A stretch of 64,000 nucleotides of DNA from Lunularia cruciata (lineage: Eukaryota > Streptophyta > Marchantiopsida > Lunulariales > Lunulariaceae), in contig OX419758.1 in NCBI GenBank assembly GCA_948567375.1, forward strand, positions 59,525,001 through 59,589,000, given 5' to 3'. The position numbers and the translations under genes were made by a program. Of this stretch, positions 19,301 through 28,977 are shown piece after piece. Position 1 is the first letter of the stretch. The number at the start of each line of letters is the position of its first letter. Under the pieces are notes generated by a model, which saw only the letters and a program-made list of their open reading frames with translations, was not told the DNA's origin and did not search any database.

Positions 19301-21014
19301 CAACAAGGCTTATGCATTGACCATCTACATGAAGAAGGGTGTAGATTACATGGTGATTTTGGAAGACAAGGAGGCTCTCAAAGCTTTTGAGGAGCTCAAG
19401 CAATCCCTTGTTGTAGCTCCAATTCTTGCTAAACCTGATTGGAGTAAGCCTTTCATCCTCTACACTGATGCTTCTAATGTAGCTATAGGATGCACTCTTA
19501 GTCAATTAGACCAAGATGGGCATGATCATCCAATAGCTTATGCTAGTAGGCAGATGGTTTCAGCAGAGAAGAACTACTCTGTCACAGAGAGAGAAGGGTT
19601 GGCAGTGATCTTTGGTCTCAAGAAGTTTAGACACTACTTGATTGGAGGGAAAGCCACAATTGTCACGGATCACAAGGCTTTGAAGTACATCTTCAACAAG
19701 CCTAATGTTGAAGGGAGACTAGCAAGGTGGATGATTCTCTTGTCTGAGTATGACTACACAATTGAGGATAGGCCAGGAAAGAAACATGCAAATGCTGATT
19801 TGTTATCTAGAGCCTATGATCATGATGGAGATGAGCCAGTAGATGATTCCTTCCCGGATGAGGAGCTCATGACAATCTCAGTCACTCAAGAGGTTCCAAT
19901 GGAGTACAAGGAGATTGTGGATTTTGTGACAAGAGGTAACTATCCAGAAGGGATGCATGCTAGGGAGAGGAAGGCCCTTGCAGCAAGATCTAGACCTTAC
20001 ACAATGGTGGATGATATTCTTTTTCACCAAGGAGTAGATGGTCTACTTCGAAGAGCAGTGGGTAAGGAAGAGTCTATCCTACTCATAAAGGAGTTTCATG
20101 AAGGTTTAGTATGTGGAGGACACTTTGCAGGAAAGGTGACTGCTTTCAAGATTCTAGATGCAGGTTACCATTGGAGAGGGATTTTCAAGGATTGTCTTGA
20201 TTATTGCAAAACTTGTCATGTTTGTCAAGCTTTTGCTAGAAAGTCTACATCCACTCCACCACTTAGATCAATTCCATTGCTAGGACCCTTTGAGAAGTGG
20301 GGAATTGATTTTGTAGGACCTCTCAATAGAACCCCAAGGAACAATCGGTACATTGTGGTAGTTACTGATTACCTTACCAAGTGGGTTGAGGCTAGACCAT
20401 TGAGGGACAAGAATGAAGATGAAGTGGGTAGATTTCTTTATGAACGCATTATCACTAGGTTTGGATGCCCTTTGGAGTTGGTTTCTGATAGAGGAGGAGA
20501 GTTTACAGGAAGCATTACTACAGCCATGCTACGACATTTCTCTATCACACATAGAGTAACTACATCCTATAAGCCAAATTCCAATGGCTTGGCAGAGAGA
20601 ACCAATCAGAACTTGTGCATGATGTTGGCCAAAGATGCAGAAATGGAGGGGGCTAAACATCATTGGGACAAGAGGATTCATGCAGTTTTGTGGGAGTATA
20701 GGACAACCATGAAGACTTCCACTGGATATTCTCCATTCCAATTGGTGTATGGTATTGAGTCTACCTTACCTATTCACTTTGATCTTCCTACCTTCCAAAG
20801 CATTCATAGGAGATTGAAGAAAGCACAAGGAAGTGATGCAGAGAAGTCAAGGAAGGATCAACTCATGGAGTTGGAAGAGGCAAGAGCAGTTGCTATGGTT
20901 CGAGTGGAGCAAGCCCAAAGGAAACAAAAGGAGAGCTATGACAAGAGGCAAGGCAAGAAGAAGGTGGAGCCTTTCAAAGAAGGTGATTGGGTAATGTTGT
21001 TTGATTCCATTTGA
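16344..21014 (+). CDS. Gag-pol polyprotein of G1
   Basis: This single 1556-codon frame starts at ATG 16344 and has no frameshift between gag and pol. The gag core occupies about residues 1-200. A CCHC knuckle (CFGCGGRGHIQRNC) lies near 281-294. The protease has LVDGGSAVNAM near 499. Reverse transcriptase has FIDDF near 890, RNase H has TDAS near 1040, and integrase follows with an H-H-C-C region near 1250. The core Asp residues are in IDFVG near 1322 and VSDRGGEF near 1380, with Glu in GLAERT near 1416. A TGA at 21012-21014 ends the frame. The expected integrase tail (RVQKKF, KYFGPFIVEKV, ending at a TAG near 21170) continues in the same phase, so the last ~50 residues are lost unless the stop is read through. 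No chromodomain is seen. Confidence 0.93.
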   Translation: MGKLPVFFGKDGENVEAFVRDFKRACIGNNERRKNEWASLLPDFFEDAALTWYESEYQKRERREGEEESWETLTSALIENFLPDESYERLMSEVTFLKQGDGEKVRVYVERVEKLESRFRIVLRKGGDDVETTMIGIGAMLTKNFVGGLRPQIRSKVRYEKPSSKVEAIKIAIRMEESLEGDESDLVVKEVVHPPQGYKYGGTSDTLVTRVAPQVVVAPVLAPPPKDPLQTITEQLADLKINVVQLWEKREVDQNVGRGPRSYGNHPYRGGQPANNFNDRNCFGCGGRGHIQRNCPNSTYHGGRGYEGANRGKEGGSETQVAPNPNKGKGIASIDVVESKYEKGECSNSKGPNLELLAQEKKRARFAEDVHSSQGFTSSKDTPMSTRSTRTSTPSTTKTPRKKLGMEDFLISKQQWNYNVLEDVGSHKANITVGQLIALNPTLRKELRGGLSSTRSKKKKKAKVPISMGVVDAKPAPWEACEYASKIDVRVNGHNIKDALVDGGSAVNAMSERLMKKLGMIPSRASTFVVSMANKQQVRPVGVMDKVVVSVMGVQNLMTFQVLKDSSYDLLLGRPWLRAACTTDRWHKGYLRIGPSNHRVTVPVTNTTNTSHSDTPSSDYWESDSEEGASGVDTSMEEETSTEEDESESDSDVYPLCAMDFAPKPEVLKDPDKSPLTLEEVERRLSTLKYGPNVTKEEKVRFEEIFRKFIHVFAFSYKDLKEVTLEEHKIEVESHARPIRQKQRRISPPISLVVKEEIDKLKEAGFIFEVENSEWVSPIVIVKKKNGKLRVCVDYKKLNAVTKKDYYPLPFIDEILEEVAGHERYSFGDGYSGYNQIKIAPEHQQLTTFTTPWGTYAFKVMPFGLCNAPATFQRFMNKVFEPFIGKFVRDFIDDFCVYGSKEEHFEHLIKVLQRLDEANASLNPEKCIFGCEEGLLLGHIISKDGIAVDPEKVRKISDLPFPSSLTKLRQFLGMVGYYRRFIFSFSNKAYALTIYMKKGVDYMVILEDKEALKAFEELKQSLVVAPILAKPDWSKPFILYTDASNVAIGCTLSQLDQDGHDHPIAYASRQMVSAEKNYSVTEREGLAVIFGLKKFRHYLIGGKATIVTDHKALKYIFNKPNVEGRLARWMILLSEYDYTIEDRPGKKHANADLLSRAYDHDGDEPVDDSFPDEELMTISVTQEVPMEYKEIVDFVTRGNYPEGMHARERKALAARSRPYTMVDDILFHQGVDGLLRRAVGKEESILLIKEFHEGLVCGGHFAGKVTAFKILDAGYHWRGIFKDCLDYCKTCHVCQAFARKSTSTPPLRSIPLLGPFEKWGIDFVGPLNRTPRNNRYIVVVTDYLTKWVEARPLRDKNEDEVGRFLYERIITRFGCPLELVSDRGGEFTGSITTAMLRHFSITHRVTTSYKPNSNGLAERTNQNLCMMLAKDAEMEGAKHHWDKRIHAVLWEYRTTMKTSTGYSPFQLVYGIESTLPIHFDLPTFQSIHRRLKKAQGSDAEKSRKDQLMELEEARAVAMVRVEQAQRKQKESYDKRQGKKKVEPFKEGDWVMLFDSI

Positions 21015-21218
21015 TTCAAGAGAGTACAAAAGAAGTTTTTGCCTAAGTACTTTGGACCTTTCATAGTAGAGAAGGTGTGGGGAAATTACACTTATGATCT
21101 CAAGGAGTTGGGAGGAAGACACTTTGATAGGATTAACCATGATAAGTTGAAGATGTACCATAGAAGGTAGAGAGACCTTCACTTTGAGGACAAAGTGAAA
21201 ACTTAGTCCGGGGGTAAA
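21015..21218 (+). other. G1 integrase tail after the stop, and polypurine tract
   Basis: The in-phase tail runs to a TAG at about 21168-21170. The sequence tccgggggtaaa at about 21207-21218 directly precedes the 3' LTR and is the likely plus-strand primer site. Confidence 0.6.
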
Positions 21219-21904
21219 TGTAACACCCATTTGTGCATGTGTGTGGTATTGTGATATTTAGCTTGGTATTACAAGTACTTAAGAGATATTATTTATATAG
21301 AGATAAAGGATGGTTCTATATTAGTCATGGTTAGCTAAAGTTAGTCATAGCTAAGATAGATGGGACCTTACTTTAGAGGAAGTAGAAAAGATGAGCACCA
21401 CTATTTTGGATTTTAGTGTGTTGACTTATTCCTAGGTGTTTGGCTTTGGGGAAAGAGTTGAGAACTCTTGGGCCCGCAAGCCTTTTTGTTTTGGATTCTT
21501 CTTTAGTCCAAGGATAGCCCATGTGAAGGAATCCTTGCTTTAGTGGTTGGGTCAAGATAAGACCACATGCTTAGGGGAATATGCCCATGTGAATGGATAT
21601 TCCTTTCTACTTTTTGACTTTACTTGACTTTTAGTCTAGTAACTTGAGTTACTACGGTAATTAGTAACTTTGGTACGTAACTATTTCACAAGTATATAAA
21701 CAAGGAGTGAGGAGGTACTCATCATCCTTTCATTTGCAACTATCTCTCTTTCATTGAGTTCTCTAGTGAGCAATGTCTTGAGTCTTGGAGTGTTAGCCTT
21801 GGAGGAGTATGATGGAGTTGGGGTTCCTTGCCTTCTTAGTCCATGGTGCGCTACCATAATAGCCATCAGAGGTTCATCCTGAGTGAGAGACAGGCCGGCT
21901 CACA
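21219..21904 (+). repeat. G1 3' LTR
   Basis: It matches 14090-14775 with no difference I can see, starting TGTAACACCC and ending GGCTCACA. Confidence 0.93.
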
Positions 21905-23399
21905 GTACTGCACCCCTACTAGGTGTAGATCCTCTACCACCACCTCTACCACCTCGTCCTCCATGAACTGGAGCTCCTCTACTACCTGCCATAGCAGCCC
22001 TACCACTCCGTAACTCCGGGTGTAGGTCAAAACACCGGTCACTAGTATGACCAAATCTATGGCAGTGCTCACACTGCCTCTGTGCTGGCTGTGATGCACC
22101 AGAGGTATCAGGTCCGCTGCCCTGAGTACACTCTCTCCTATGGTGAGGTCCACCACAAGTCCAACAAGCAACACCACCACTCACTGGCTGCTGCTGCCCC
22201 GAAAATGAGGGTAAGGGTCTAACTCCACTAGGCCCTCCACTCGCTCCATAGGATCTGGGCTGTCCACCCTGTCCTCGAAAACCAACTGGGCGTGGTGCAC
22301 TCTGCTGCACTCTAGAAGAAGTCACAACCGTGGATGAGGTCTCTCTACCAAATCCAGATGTCACCACTCTCTCCTCCACCATGTTGAGCTCAATACGCTC
22401 AGCCAAACCAAAGACTACTGCCAAAGTGGGCGAAGTAGCCTGCAACAACGTAGCATCACGAACTCTACGTCGCAACTCCCTGTCCAGTATCCCATACCAA
22501 AACTGGACTGCTTGGGCCTCAGTAACTCCCTGAGTGAAACTGATCAGCCGCCTCATGCGAGTGTATGCCTCGCGTAGGCTCTCTCCAGCCTTCCGCTGGA
22601 ACTCCTGCAAGCTCCTCAGCTTGTCAGTCCGCACTCCCTGGTAGTTTTGCCTCAAACATAGGAAGAACTCAACCATGGGGTTAAACCCCGGTACCACACC
22701 ACCTCCTGCAGCGGTACCTCCACTCGTAGTAGCACTATCTCCAGCTAGTGCACCTCCACTAGCTCCACCAACACTACTCGAGCTAGAACTCGTAGGTACA
22801 GCCGACCTACTCCTGGCCACCGAACCTGAAGTGATGGAGACATAGTGTGGAGACCAATACTGTCTCCATAACTCAATCTCCTCCAAATGAGCTCTCCTGA
22901 ACTCATGGTAGTCGTCCATCGGTGGACCCTCCAAGTGCTGAAACAACCCCTTCCATGCCATGAAGGGTGTGAACAAAGTCGGGTTCCGCATCTGCTGCAG
23001 ATCACACCAACTATCGAACTCCTGGATGAAGTCATCCAACTCAATGGTACCCATTGTACCAGAGTAACGCCTAGGGCCTTTGGAGGCCCCATAAATCTCG
23101 TCCATGTCCCACAACAACGGTGCGGACACACCAAGTGCACTCTCAACTGAATCAGCTCCTGTGTCGAACTCCAACTCAGAGTCAATCTCCTCCCTCACTG
23201 GGACCTGAGATACAGGCTGATACCGGGCACCACTCCGAGTAAACCCACTGCGTACTGCAGGGCTAACTCCTCTGGAATCTCCAAAGAACTCCGTCGTGAC
23301 AAAGTAACCACACCAACAAACCCGAACCACCAACTGCAACAGCAAGTCGCAACCGCAAGTGCCCCACCAAGTGCCAACACCACCGCGTGCCAACACCAA
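21905..23399 (-). CDS. Gag part of M3 polyprotein
   Basis: The frame is open for about 498 codons up to the G1 insertion and continues in phase into the protease and methyltransferase frame at 14089. The first codon of the open stretch is TTG (23399); the first in-frame ATG is at 23105, so the true start is uncertain. Features are an acidic N-terminal part, a gag core at about 100-350 (FQHLEGPPMDDYHEF, ESLREAYTRMRRLI), a Ser/Gly-rich linker near 205-235, and two zinc knuckles near the end. The second knuckle, CEHCHRFGHTSDRC, is a perfect CX2CX4HX4C; the first (CWTCGGPHHRREC) is one residue short. A Gly/Arg-rich stretch follows just before the insertion. Gag should assemble the particle and bind RNA. 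Confidence 0.88.
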
Positions 23400-24575
23400 C
23401 TAAACATCACCCACTAATGTAACTCTAACCGAGATAACTACACTAGGGGAAGGGCAACCTGTAACCTGCCATCATAACACGCACTCTCACGGTCTGCAGG
23501 TCATCACTTCCTGCCTCACCGGAGAGAAACAAAGGTAGTCTGACTGGTCATCACTCCAGCCTCACCACCGAGAGCACACCAGAGCACCAACGCTCAAAAG
23601 TCAAGGCACCTCACACAAACGTGGTGCACAAACAGGAAGTAGAGAATGGAGGGGATCCAATCACAAGAAATCTAAACGAAAACCCTCCATCTCATAACAC
23701 AACATGGGACTGACTCTGCCACCATTTGGCATTTGACATAAGAGTAGTTCGTATCTAAGTCCTAAGCTACCAGGATCACCAAGAATGGGATCAAACTGCC
23801 TCTCCTAGCCAAAGCTACATGTGTATAGATAATAGTGGCACAGTCACTATGACAACAAGTGAGGGTGGACCAGTTGGCTAGGGCACCAGTCTAGGAACAA
23901 GAGATCTAGGGGTCAAACCCTGTTGCGCACAATCTAGCAAGAAAGGCAGATTTTGCCAACCAATGACCAAGATCTACACTAAACTAGCTAGCCTCACGCC
24001 AGCAAGCTGGCTTGCTGGCCCTTCTGGCCCTTCTAGGCCTTCGTAGCCTCTCATAGCCCACAGCCCTATGCCTCGAAGCCTCGAAACGCCCAAATGAGGC
24101 CTTTCTTGTTGCCACTTCGAACCTCCTCCAAAATTGGCGAAACTTCTCCAAATCTACGAAACTCCTCCAAACTAGCGAAACTTCTCCAAATCTGGCCAAA
24201 CAGCGAAACTCCTCCAATTCTGGCCCAAAATCTGACGTAAAATCTGACGTAAACCCTAATTTCATGAGAAGAGCTTTCCAACTCCACCTTCAATTTCACT
24301 TTCTGAGCCCAACTCGCAGCAAATTGGTCCTGCCTTCACCTCCTGAGCTCAAAATCACAACACTGCTCGAAAATTGCTCCTTCTTTGCTCGAAATTTGGC
24401 CAGCGCTTCCGCACACCGTCCGCCTAACTGCCAAATTTGCATCAACTACACGAGCTTCTGCACACTAGGGAAACACAGAACCTGAATCGAGCTACCACGA
24501 TCCACCGAGCTTGGAGATACCACCAACACTCAACGTTCCTGCACCCAATTTCCCCCTGACTTCACTTCTCTGATG
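23400..24575 (-). other. M3 leader, with repeats and an as-1-like pair of TGACG motifs
   Basis: This is non-coding sequence between the 5' terminal segment and gag. It holds irregular short repeats around aaacttctccaaatct (24105-24220). Two copies of TGACGTAA start at 24233 and 24245, 12 bp apart, the spacing of the plant as-1 element bound by TGA-type bZIP factors. A weak candidate primer site (tggtggcagagtcag, complement of 23710-23724) resembles the initiator-Met site imperfectly. If it is real, the 5' terminal repeat would be about 1.3 kb long. Confidence 0.5.
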
Positions 24576-25028
24576 TAATCAGATTGCTTTACAATTCAAC
24601 TCAACTCAACTCAACTCAGATCAGTACTTGATCTGTCACTCTATAAACTGCCAACAACTGGGCATTGATTACAGTCAAGCCACACCCACTCAAGCATAGA
24701 GAATCCAGGTGACGCTCGCCGGCCTCTGTCCACCATAGCCAGGAACTCGAAGGCTCAACATCAGAGAAGTGAGCTCTCTGGAGCTCACTTCGAAACTATA
24801 CCCCCTGGACTCGAGCTAGCCCTGAAACCCTAATGGTCCCGCTGACGGCACACTCGACGGTGCAAACGGTGCAAAGTGACGGTGGGCCCCACCGTGAAGT
24901 CAGTACCCCGAACACAAAATCTAACTGTCGGAAAGTAGTCCCTGAGAAACAGCTAGAATAACTCTAACTACCATCACTGGAACTCCAGTGTCCGAGCATC
25001 TAGATGCGGAACTACAAATGGCGTGACA
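24576..25028 (-). repeat. M3 5' terminal segment
   Basis: It starts TGTCACGCC at 25028. The same ~453 bp lies in plus orientation at 25315-25768, forming a large inverted repeat with a ~286-bp spacer. It does not recur at M3's 3' end. Confidence 0.75.
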
Positions 25029-25874
25029 ATGTACTTGACCTATAGCTAGTTCATTCTTGATATGGTATAGATTGCAGACAGGCGACTAACAATGGGGCTC
25101 CATAGCACCCGGCCTCCTGATCTTTGCCCATTAGAGAGTATACCATATACTTAGAGTAGATAGCTATTTGGAGTTAGAGGGACCTAACCGCCAGCTAGGG
25201 GGGCGATTGTGGCACTTTAGAGTCTATGTATGACTTATGTGTGAGTTGTGCTTCTATAGTGTATGATGTTAATAGCAATGTATGTTGTGTAGCGATGTAT
25301 ATACGCATGACAACTGTCACGCCATTTGTAGTTCCGCATCTAGCTGCTCAAACACTAGAGTTCTAGTGATAGTAGTTAGAGTTATTTCAGCAGTTTCTCA
25401 GAGACTACTTTTTGATGGTTAGATTTTTTGTTTGAGGTACTGACTTCACGGTGGGGCCCACAGTCACTTTGCACCGTTTGCACCATCGAGTGTGCCGTCA
25501 GTGGGACCATTAGGGTTTCAGAGCTAGCTCGAGTCCATGGGGTATAGTTTTGAAGTGAGCTCCAGAGAGCTCACTTCTCTAATGTTGAGCCTTCGAGTTC
25601 CTAGCTATGGTGGACAGAGGCCGGTGAGCGTCACTTGGATTCTCTATGCTTGAGTGGGTGTGGCTTGACTGTAATCAGTGCCCAGTTGTTGGCAGTTTAT
25701 AGAGTGACAGATCAAGTACTGATCTAAGTTGAGTTGAGTTGAGTTGAGAGTGGTAAGCAATCTAATTATTGTGCCACTTTAGAGTCTATGTATGACTTAT
25801 GTGTGAGTTGTGCTTCTATAGTGTATGATGTTGACAGCGATATATGTTGTGTAGCGATGTATATACGCATGACA
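25029..25874 (+). repeat. M2 3' end: untranslated region, polypurine tract and terminal segments
   Basis: This continues M2 from 7922. It has ~175 bp after the pol stop position, a purine tract (gctaggggggcgat, 25194-25207), a 105-bp segment (25208-25312), the dinucleotide AC, the ~453-bp segment TGTCACGCC... (25315-25768), and a second 105-bp segment (25770-25874) ending GACA against C1 sequence. The GACA-AC-TGTC join resembles an end-to-end junction of two element termini. Confidence 0.7.
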
Positions 25875-28551
25875 TGGCTCTCACCAAAGGAGTTGGAGGA
25901 GTTGCAAACAACACTTACAAAGTTGTTGGAGAAGGACTTCATACGACATATTACCTCTCCTTGGGGAGCACCGATACCATTTGTTCCCAAGAAGGATGGA
26001 GGACTTTTTTTTGTATTGATTATTGAGGGCTTAATAAGCAAACCGTGAAGAATGCATATCCATTGCTCGGATTGATGACTTGCTTGATCAACTAAGTGGA
26101 GCACACTACTTTTCCAAGCTAGATCTTTGTAGTAGCTATTGGCAAATTCCTAGTGATAGAGAAAATAAGCAAAAGACTGCCTTTTGCACCAAGTATGGGC
26201 ATTTTGAGTGGAGAGTTCTACCTTTCGGACTCACTAATGCTCCAGCAGTCTTCATGGATTAGATGCATCGGATGTTGGATGGACTATTGGATCAGTCTGT
26301 GGTGGTGTTCTTGGATGATATCTTAATCTATAGCAAGACAGAGGCGAAACACGTGAATCATGTACAAGAAGTCTTAAGACGACTACGACAATGGAAATTT
26401 TAATGCAAGAAGTCAAAGTGTACCTTTTGGCAGAAGGAGATTACCTTCTCGGGTCATAAGATCTCATCAGAGGGGATCAAGATGGAAGAAGAGAAAAATC
26501 AAGGCTATTACTAATTGGCCTCCCCCAAAGGATGCTACAGAAGTACAAGCATTCAATGGATTGACCAGTTTTTACCGATGGTTCATCCATTATTATGCTC
26601 ATGTAGCTGCACTATTGACTGACCTCTTGGGAAAAAACTTGAGCTTCCAATGGACCACCAAGCATGAAGAAGCATTCCAAAAGTTAAAGCATATTGTGTC
26701 TTCAAGATCTATTCTTCAACCATATGATCCTCAACTACCTTGTGTGGTTGATTTTGATGCTTGTAACTTTGCAATTGGAGCCTTGCTGCAACAAAAATTC
26801 CCATATTGACTCCATCCCATTGCCTTTGTATCTTGCCGACTCAATACGGCTGAACAAAACTACTCTACTCAAGATTGAAAACAACTTGTAATGGTATACA
26901 CCACCAAGGTATGGAGGCATCACCTCTTGGGGAAACAAGTGATCATGCGAACTGATCACAAACCATTGTTGCAGACCTTACACTTGGAACACATGAAGAG
27001 TCAACATCATTGATGGGATGAACAACTCCAACTGTATGAAATCAAACTTGAGTACAAACCAGGTCGGTTCCATGTCATCCCTGATGCTTTATCACGACGA
27101 CCTAATTTGAAGTCTCTTCCTCTCATCAGAGTGGCAATTTCAATAGTGTCAATTGACTCCAAGGTCCAAGATTCTACACCAAGATTCTTTCTTCCAAATG
27201 GTACATGGTTGCCTAATGGCATGCGATATGGAGTACAACACCTTCTCCATCAAGTAGGGCTTTTTATTCCATGAGGACCGGATCTATGTTCTAGCTAAAG
27301 GTGATCTTTGACTTGTGTGCCTTCAAGAAGCCCATGATTTACCCATTGCTGGTCACATGGGTGTGGACAAGACCTTGGGTACACTCCAACGTCAATGGTG
27401 GTGGCCCAACATGACACAAGATGTTTGATAATTTGTCCGATCGTGTGAGAGTTGCCAACGTAGCAAGGACACACCGCAATCATGGTGTTTGTGAATAAGC
27501 TTAGTAAGCAAATCCACTTGGCACCAACTTGTGATACCATGGGTGCTCCAACCTTAGTGCAAATCTACTTCAATAATGTCTTCAAGCATCATGGGATGCC
27601 ATGTGTACTCATCTCCGATTGTGATCCTCGATTTACCGGGAAGTTTTGGCAAGAACTCTTCCAGATACTCGGCACTAAACTTGCTTTGTCCATGGCCTAT
27701 CATCCTCAAACTGATGGATAAACCAAACGTGCAAATTGTACATTGGAGGATATGTTGCGTGCCTTTGTCAATGTCCACCATACCAATTGGGATGAATGTC
27801 TTGTAGCTGTAGAATATGCCTACAACAATTCCAAACAGGCAAGCACCGGATTTTCTCTTTCCTTTCTCAATTTTGGCCAAGATCCGCTTGTTCCAGATTC
27901 TCTTCTTGCTCCCCTTCCATCTCAGGTCCTTCTCTTTTCATCCCTCCCCTTCCACCTCATACTTCTACATTCTTGACCACTATATCCCAATCTCTCCAAC
28001 AAGCCAAGTCTCACCTCCTTGTTGCTCAGAATCGCCAAAAACAATATGCAGACCACCATTGTTGTGATCTCACCTTTGAAATTGGTGATAAAGTCATGCT
28101 ATTCTCTAGTAATCTCCCTCTTCCACTTGATACCCAAGTTTGTAAACTTGCCTTCAATTGGATAAGATCCTTTAATATCACCAAAATTGTCTCTCTTGTT
28201 GCTTATCAACTTGCCTTGCCTTGTCACATGCGTATCCATCATGTCTTTCATGTTTCCAAGTTGAAACCCTTTGTTCCTAACTCTTTTTCCTTTTCCTCTT
28301 GAGTCCAATCTCCCCATCTTCCTATCCCTATCAATGATCATGAGGAGTAAAAAATTGATCATATCCTTACGTGTTGCCATATTCAACAAGGCCATTGCAA
28401 ACATATGGAGTACAAGGTTCTTTGGAAAGGGTATCCCCTTCATGATGCCACATGGGAATCTCTTTCTCACCTCCTGAATGCACATTTGACGATCCAAGAA
28501 TTTGAAGCTTCATTGGCGATGAGGATGTCACCAACTAGCGGTAGGGGAATA
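25875..28551 (+). pseudogene. Family C pol of C1: reverse transcriptase, RNase H, integrase, chromodomain, decayed
   Basis: The right part of C1 resumes with the N-terminal reverse transcriptase (SPKELEELQTTL) and continues through FLDDILIYSK near 26310, RNase H near 26560-27080 and the integrase core near 27480-27740. The C-terminal tail (IHHVFHVSKLKPF) is near 28228-28270. A chromodomain with KVLWKGYPLHDATWE follows at about 28408-28455. Frameshifts and stops are scattered, for example in-frame TAG near 26260, and part of the integrase zinc region is missing before 27480. A purine run (agcggtagggga) lies just before the 3' LTR. Confidence 0.85.
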
Positions 28552-28977
28552 TGTAACAATATGGAGTTTAGTGACAAAGTTAGTCGGGCTTACAAAGTAG
28601 CACATAAGACAAATTAGCCTAGAATAGTCTAGAACTACCTAGGAAACTTATTGGGAAGCTTCTTGGCTAGCTTAGCTTGCACCTCAAGTAAGTAGCTTCT
28701 AGAAGGAAGCTTCTAGAAGCTTCCAACTAGCTTAGCTTGCACGCCAAATAGACGACTTCTAGAAAGAAGTTTCTTGAGAAGCTTCCTAGTTAACTTGGCT
28801 TGCACTCTAAGAAAGCGGCTTGAGGAAGCTTCTTGAAAAGCTTTTCAAAGGCCTTGTATGCTACCTATAAATACCAAAGCCAAAACTCATGCTAGGCATT
28901 TGGAGTCTTCCCTCATTCAAGTGTCCCAATGTGAGTTTCCATTCTCTTATTTCTCTCCTCAAATTCGGTTTTTTACA
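28552..28977 (+). repeat. Family C 3' LTR of C1 with four-module heat-shock element
   Basis: This 426-bp copy differs from the 5' LTR at many sites, so C1 is not young. A perfect four-module heat-shock element (GAAgcTTCtaGAAgcTTC) is at 28706-28723 and a TATA box (ctataaatac) at about 28864-28873. Confidence 0.85.

Larger units (their letters stand above)
14090..21904 (+). mobile_element. Family G element G1, complete and very young
   Basis: Two 686-bp LTRs (14090-14775 and 21219-21904) look identical by eye over their full length, indicating a very recent insertion. The element has a 4-bp target duplication, an Asp-tRNA-type primer site, an accessory zinc-knuckle ORF, one long gag-pol frame and a polypurine tract. 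It lies antisense to its host element M3, interrupting the gag/protease frame. The protease has the LVDGGS form common in Tat-like plant gypsy elements. Confidence 0.93.
7923..25028 (-). mobile_element. Family M element M3 (methyltransferase and PHD retrotransposon), interrupted by G1
   Basis: M3 sits inside M2, flanked by a perfect 4-bp duplication ATGT (7919-7922 and 25029-25032). The uninterrupted M sequence at that point, seen in M3's own pol end, has a single ATGT. Its termini are TG...CA (TGTCGTGCG at the left, GGCGTGACA at the right). Read on the minus strand it holds a 5' terminal region, leader, gag, protease, methyltransferase, UAG, reverse transcriptase, RNase H, integrase, PHD, a short 3' region and a 3' terminal segment. 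Without G1 it is about 9.3 kb. All its domains are open apart from the G1 insertion. It lacks matching direct repeats at its two ends, which is unusual for an LTR element. Confidence 0.8.
3048..28977 (+). mobile_element. Family C element C1 with nested M2, M3 and G1 insertions
   Basis: The LTRs at 3048-3459 and 28552-28977 share orientation and sequence. They are flanked by a probable 5-bp target duplication, GCTGT on the left and ACTGC on the right, each one change from GCTGC in the uninterrupted M sequence. Internal C1 sequence occupies 3460-4855 (gag, protease) and 25875-28551 (reverse transcriptase to chromodomain). Everything between is later insertions. About 630 bp of the protease/reverse transcriptase junction present in C2 (about 61203-61836) is missing at the point where M2 sits, so M2's arrival was accompanied by a deletion. 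Confidence 0.8.

Noticed and set aside
23710-23724. Candidate primer binding site for M3
   Set aside because: Only a partial match to the initiator-Met complement, and the M5 copy does not improve it; mentioned in the leader entry but not called as a separate site.
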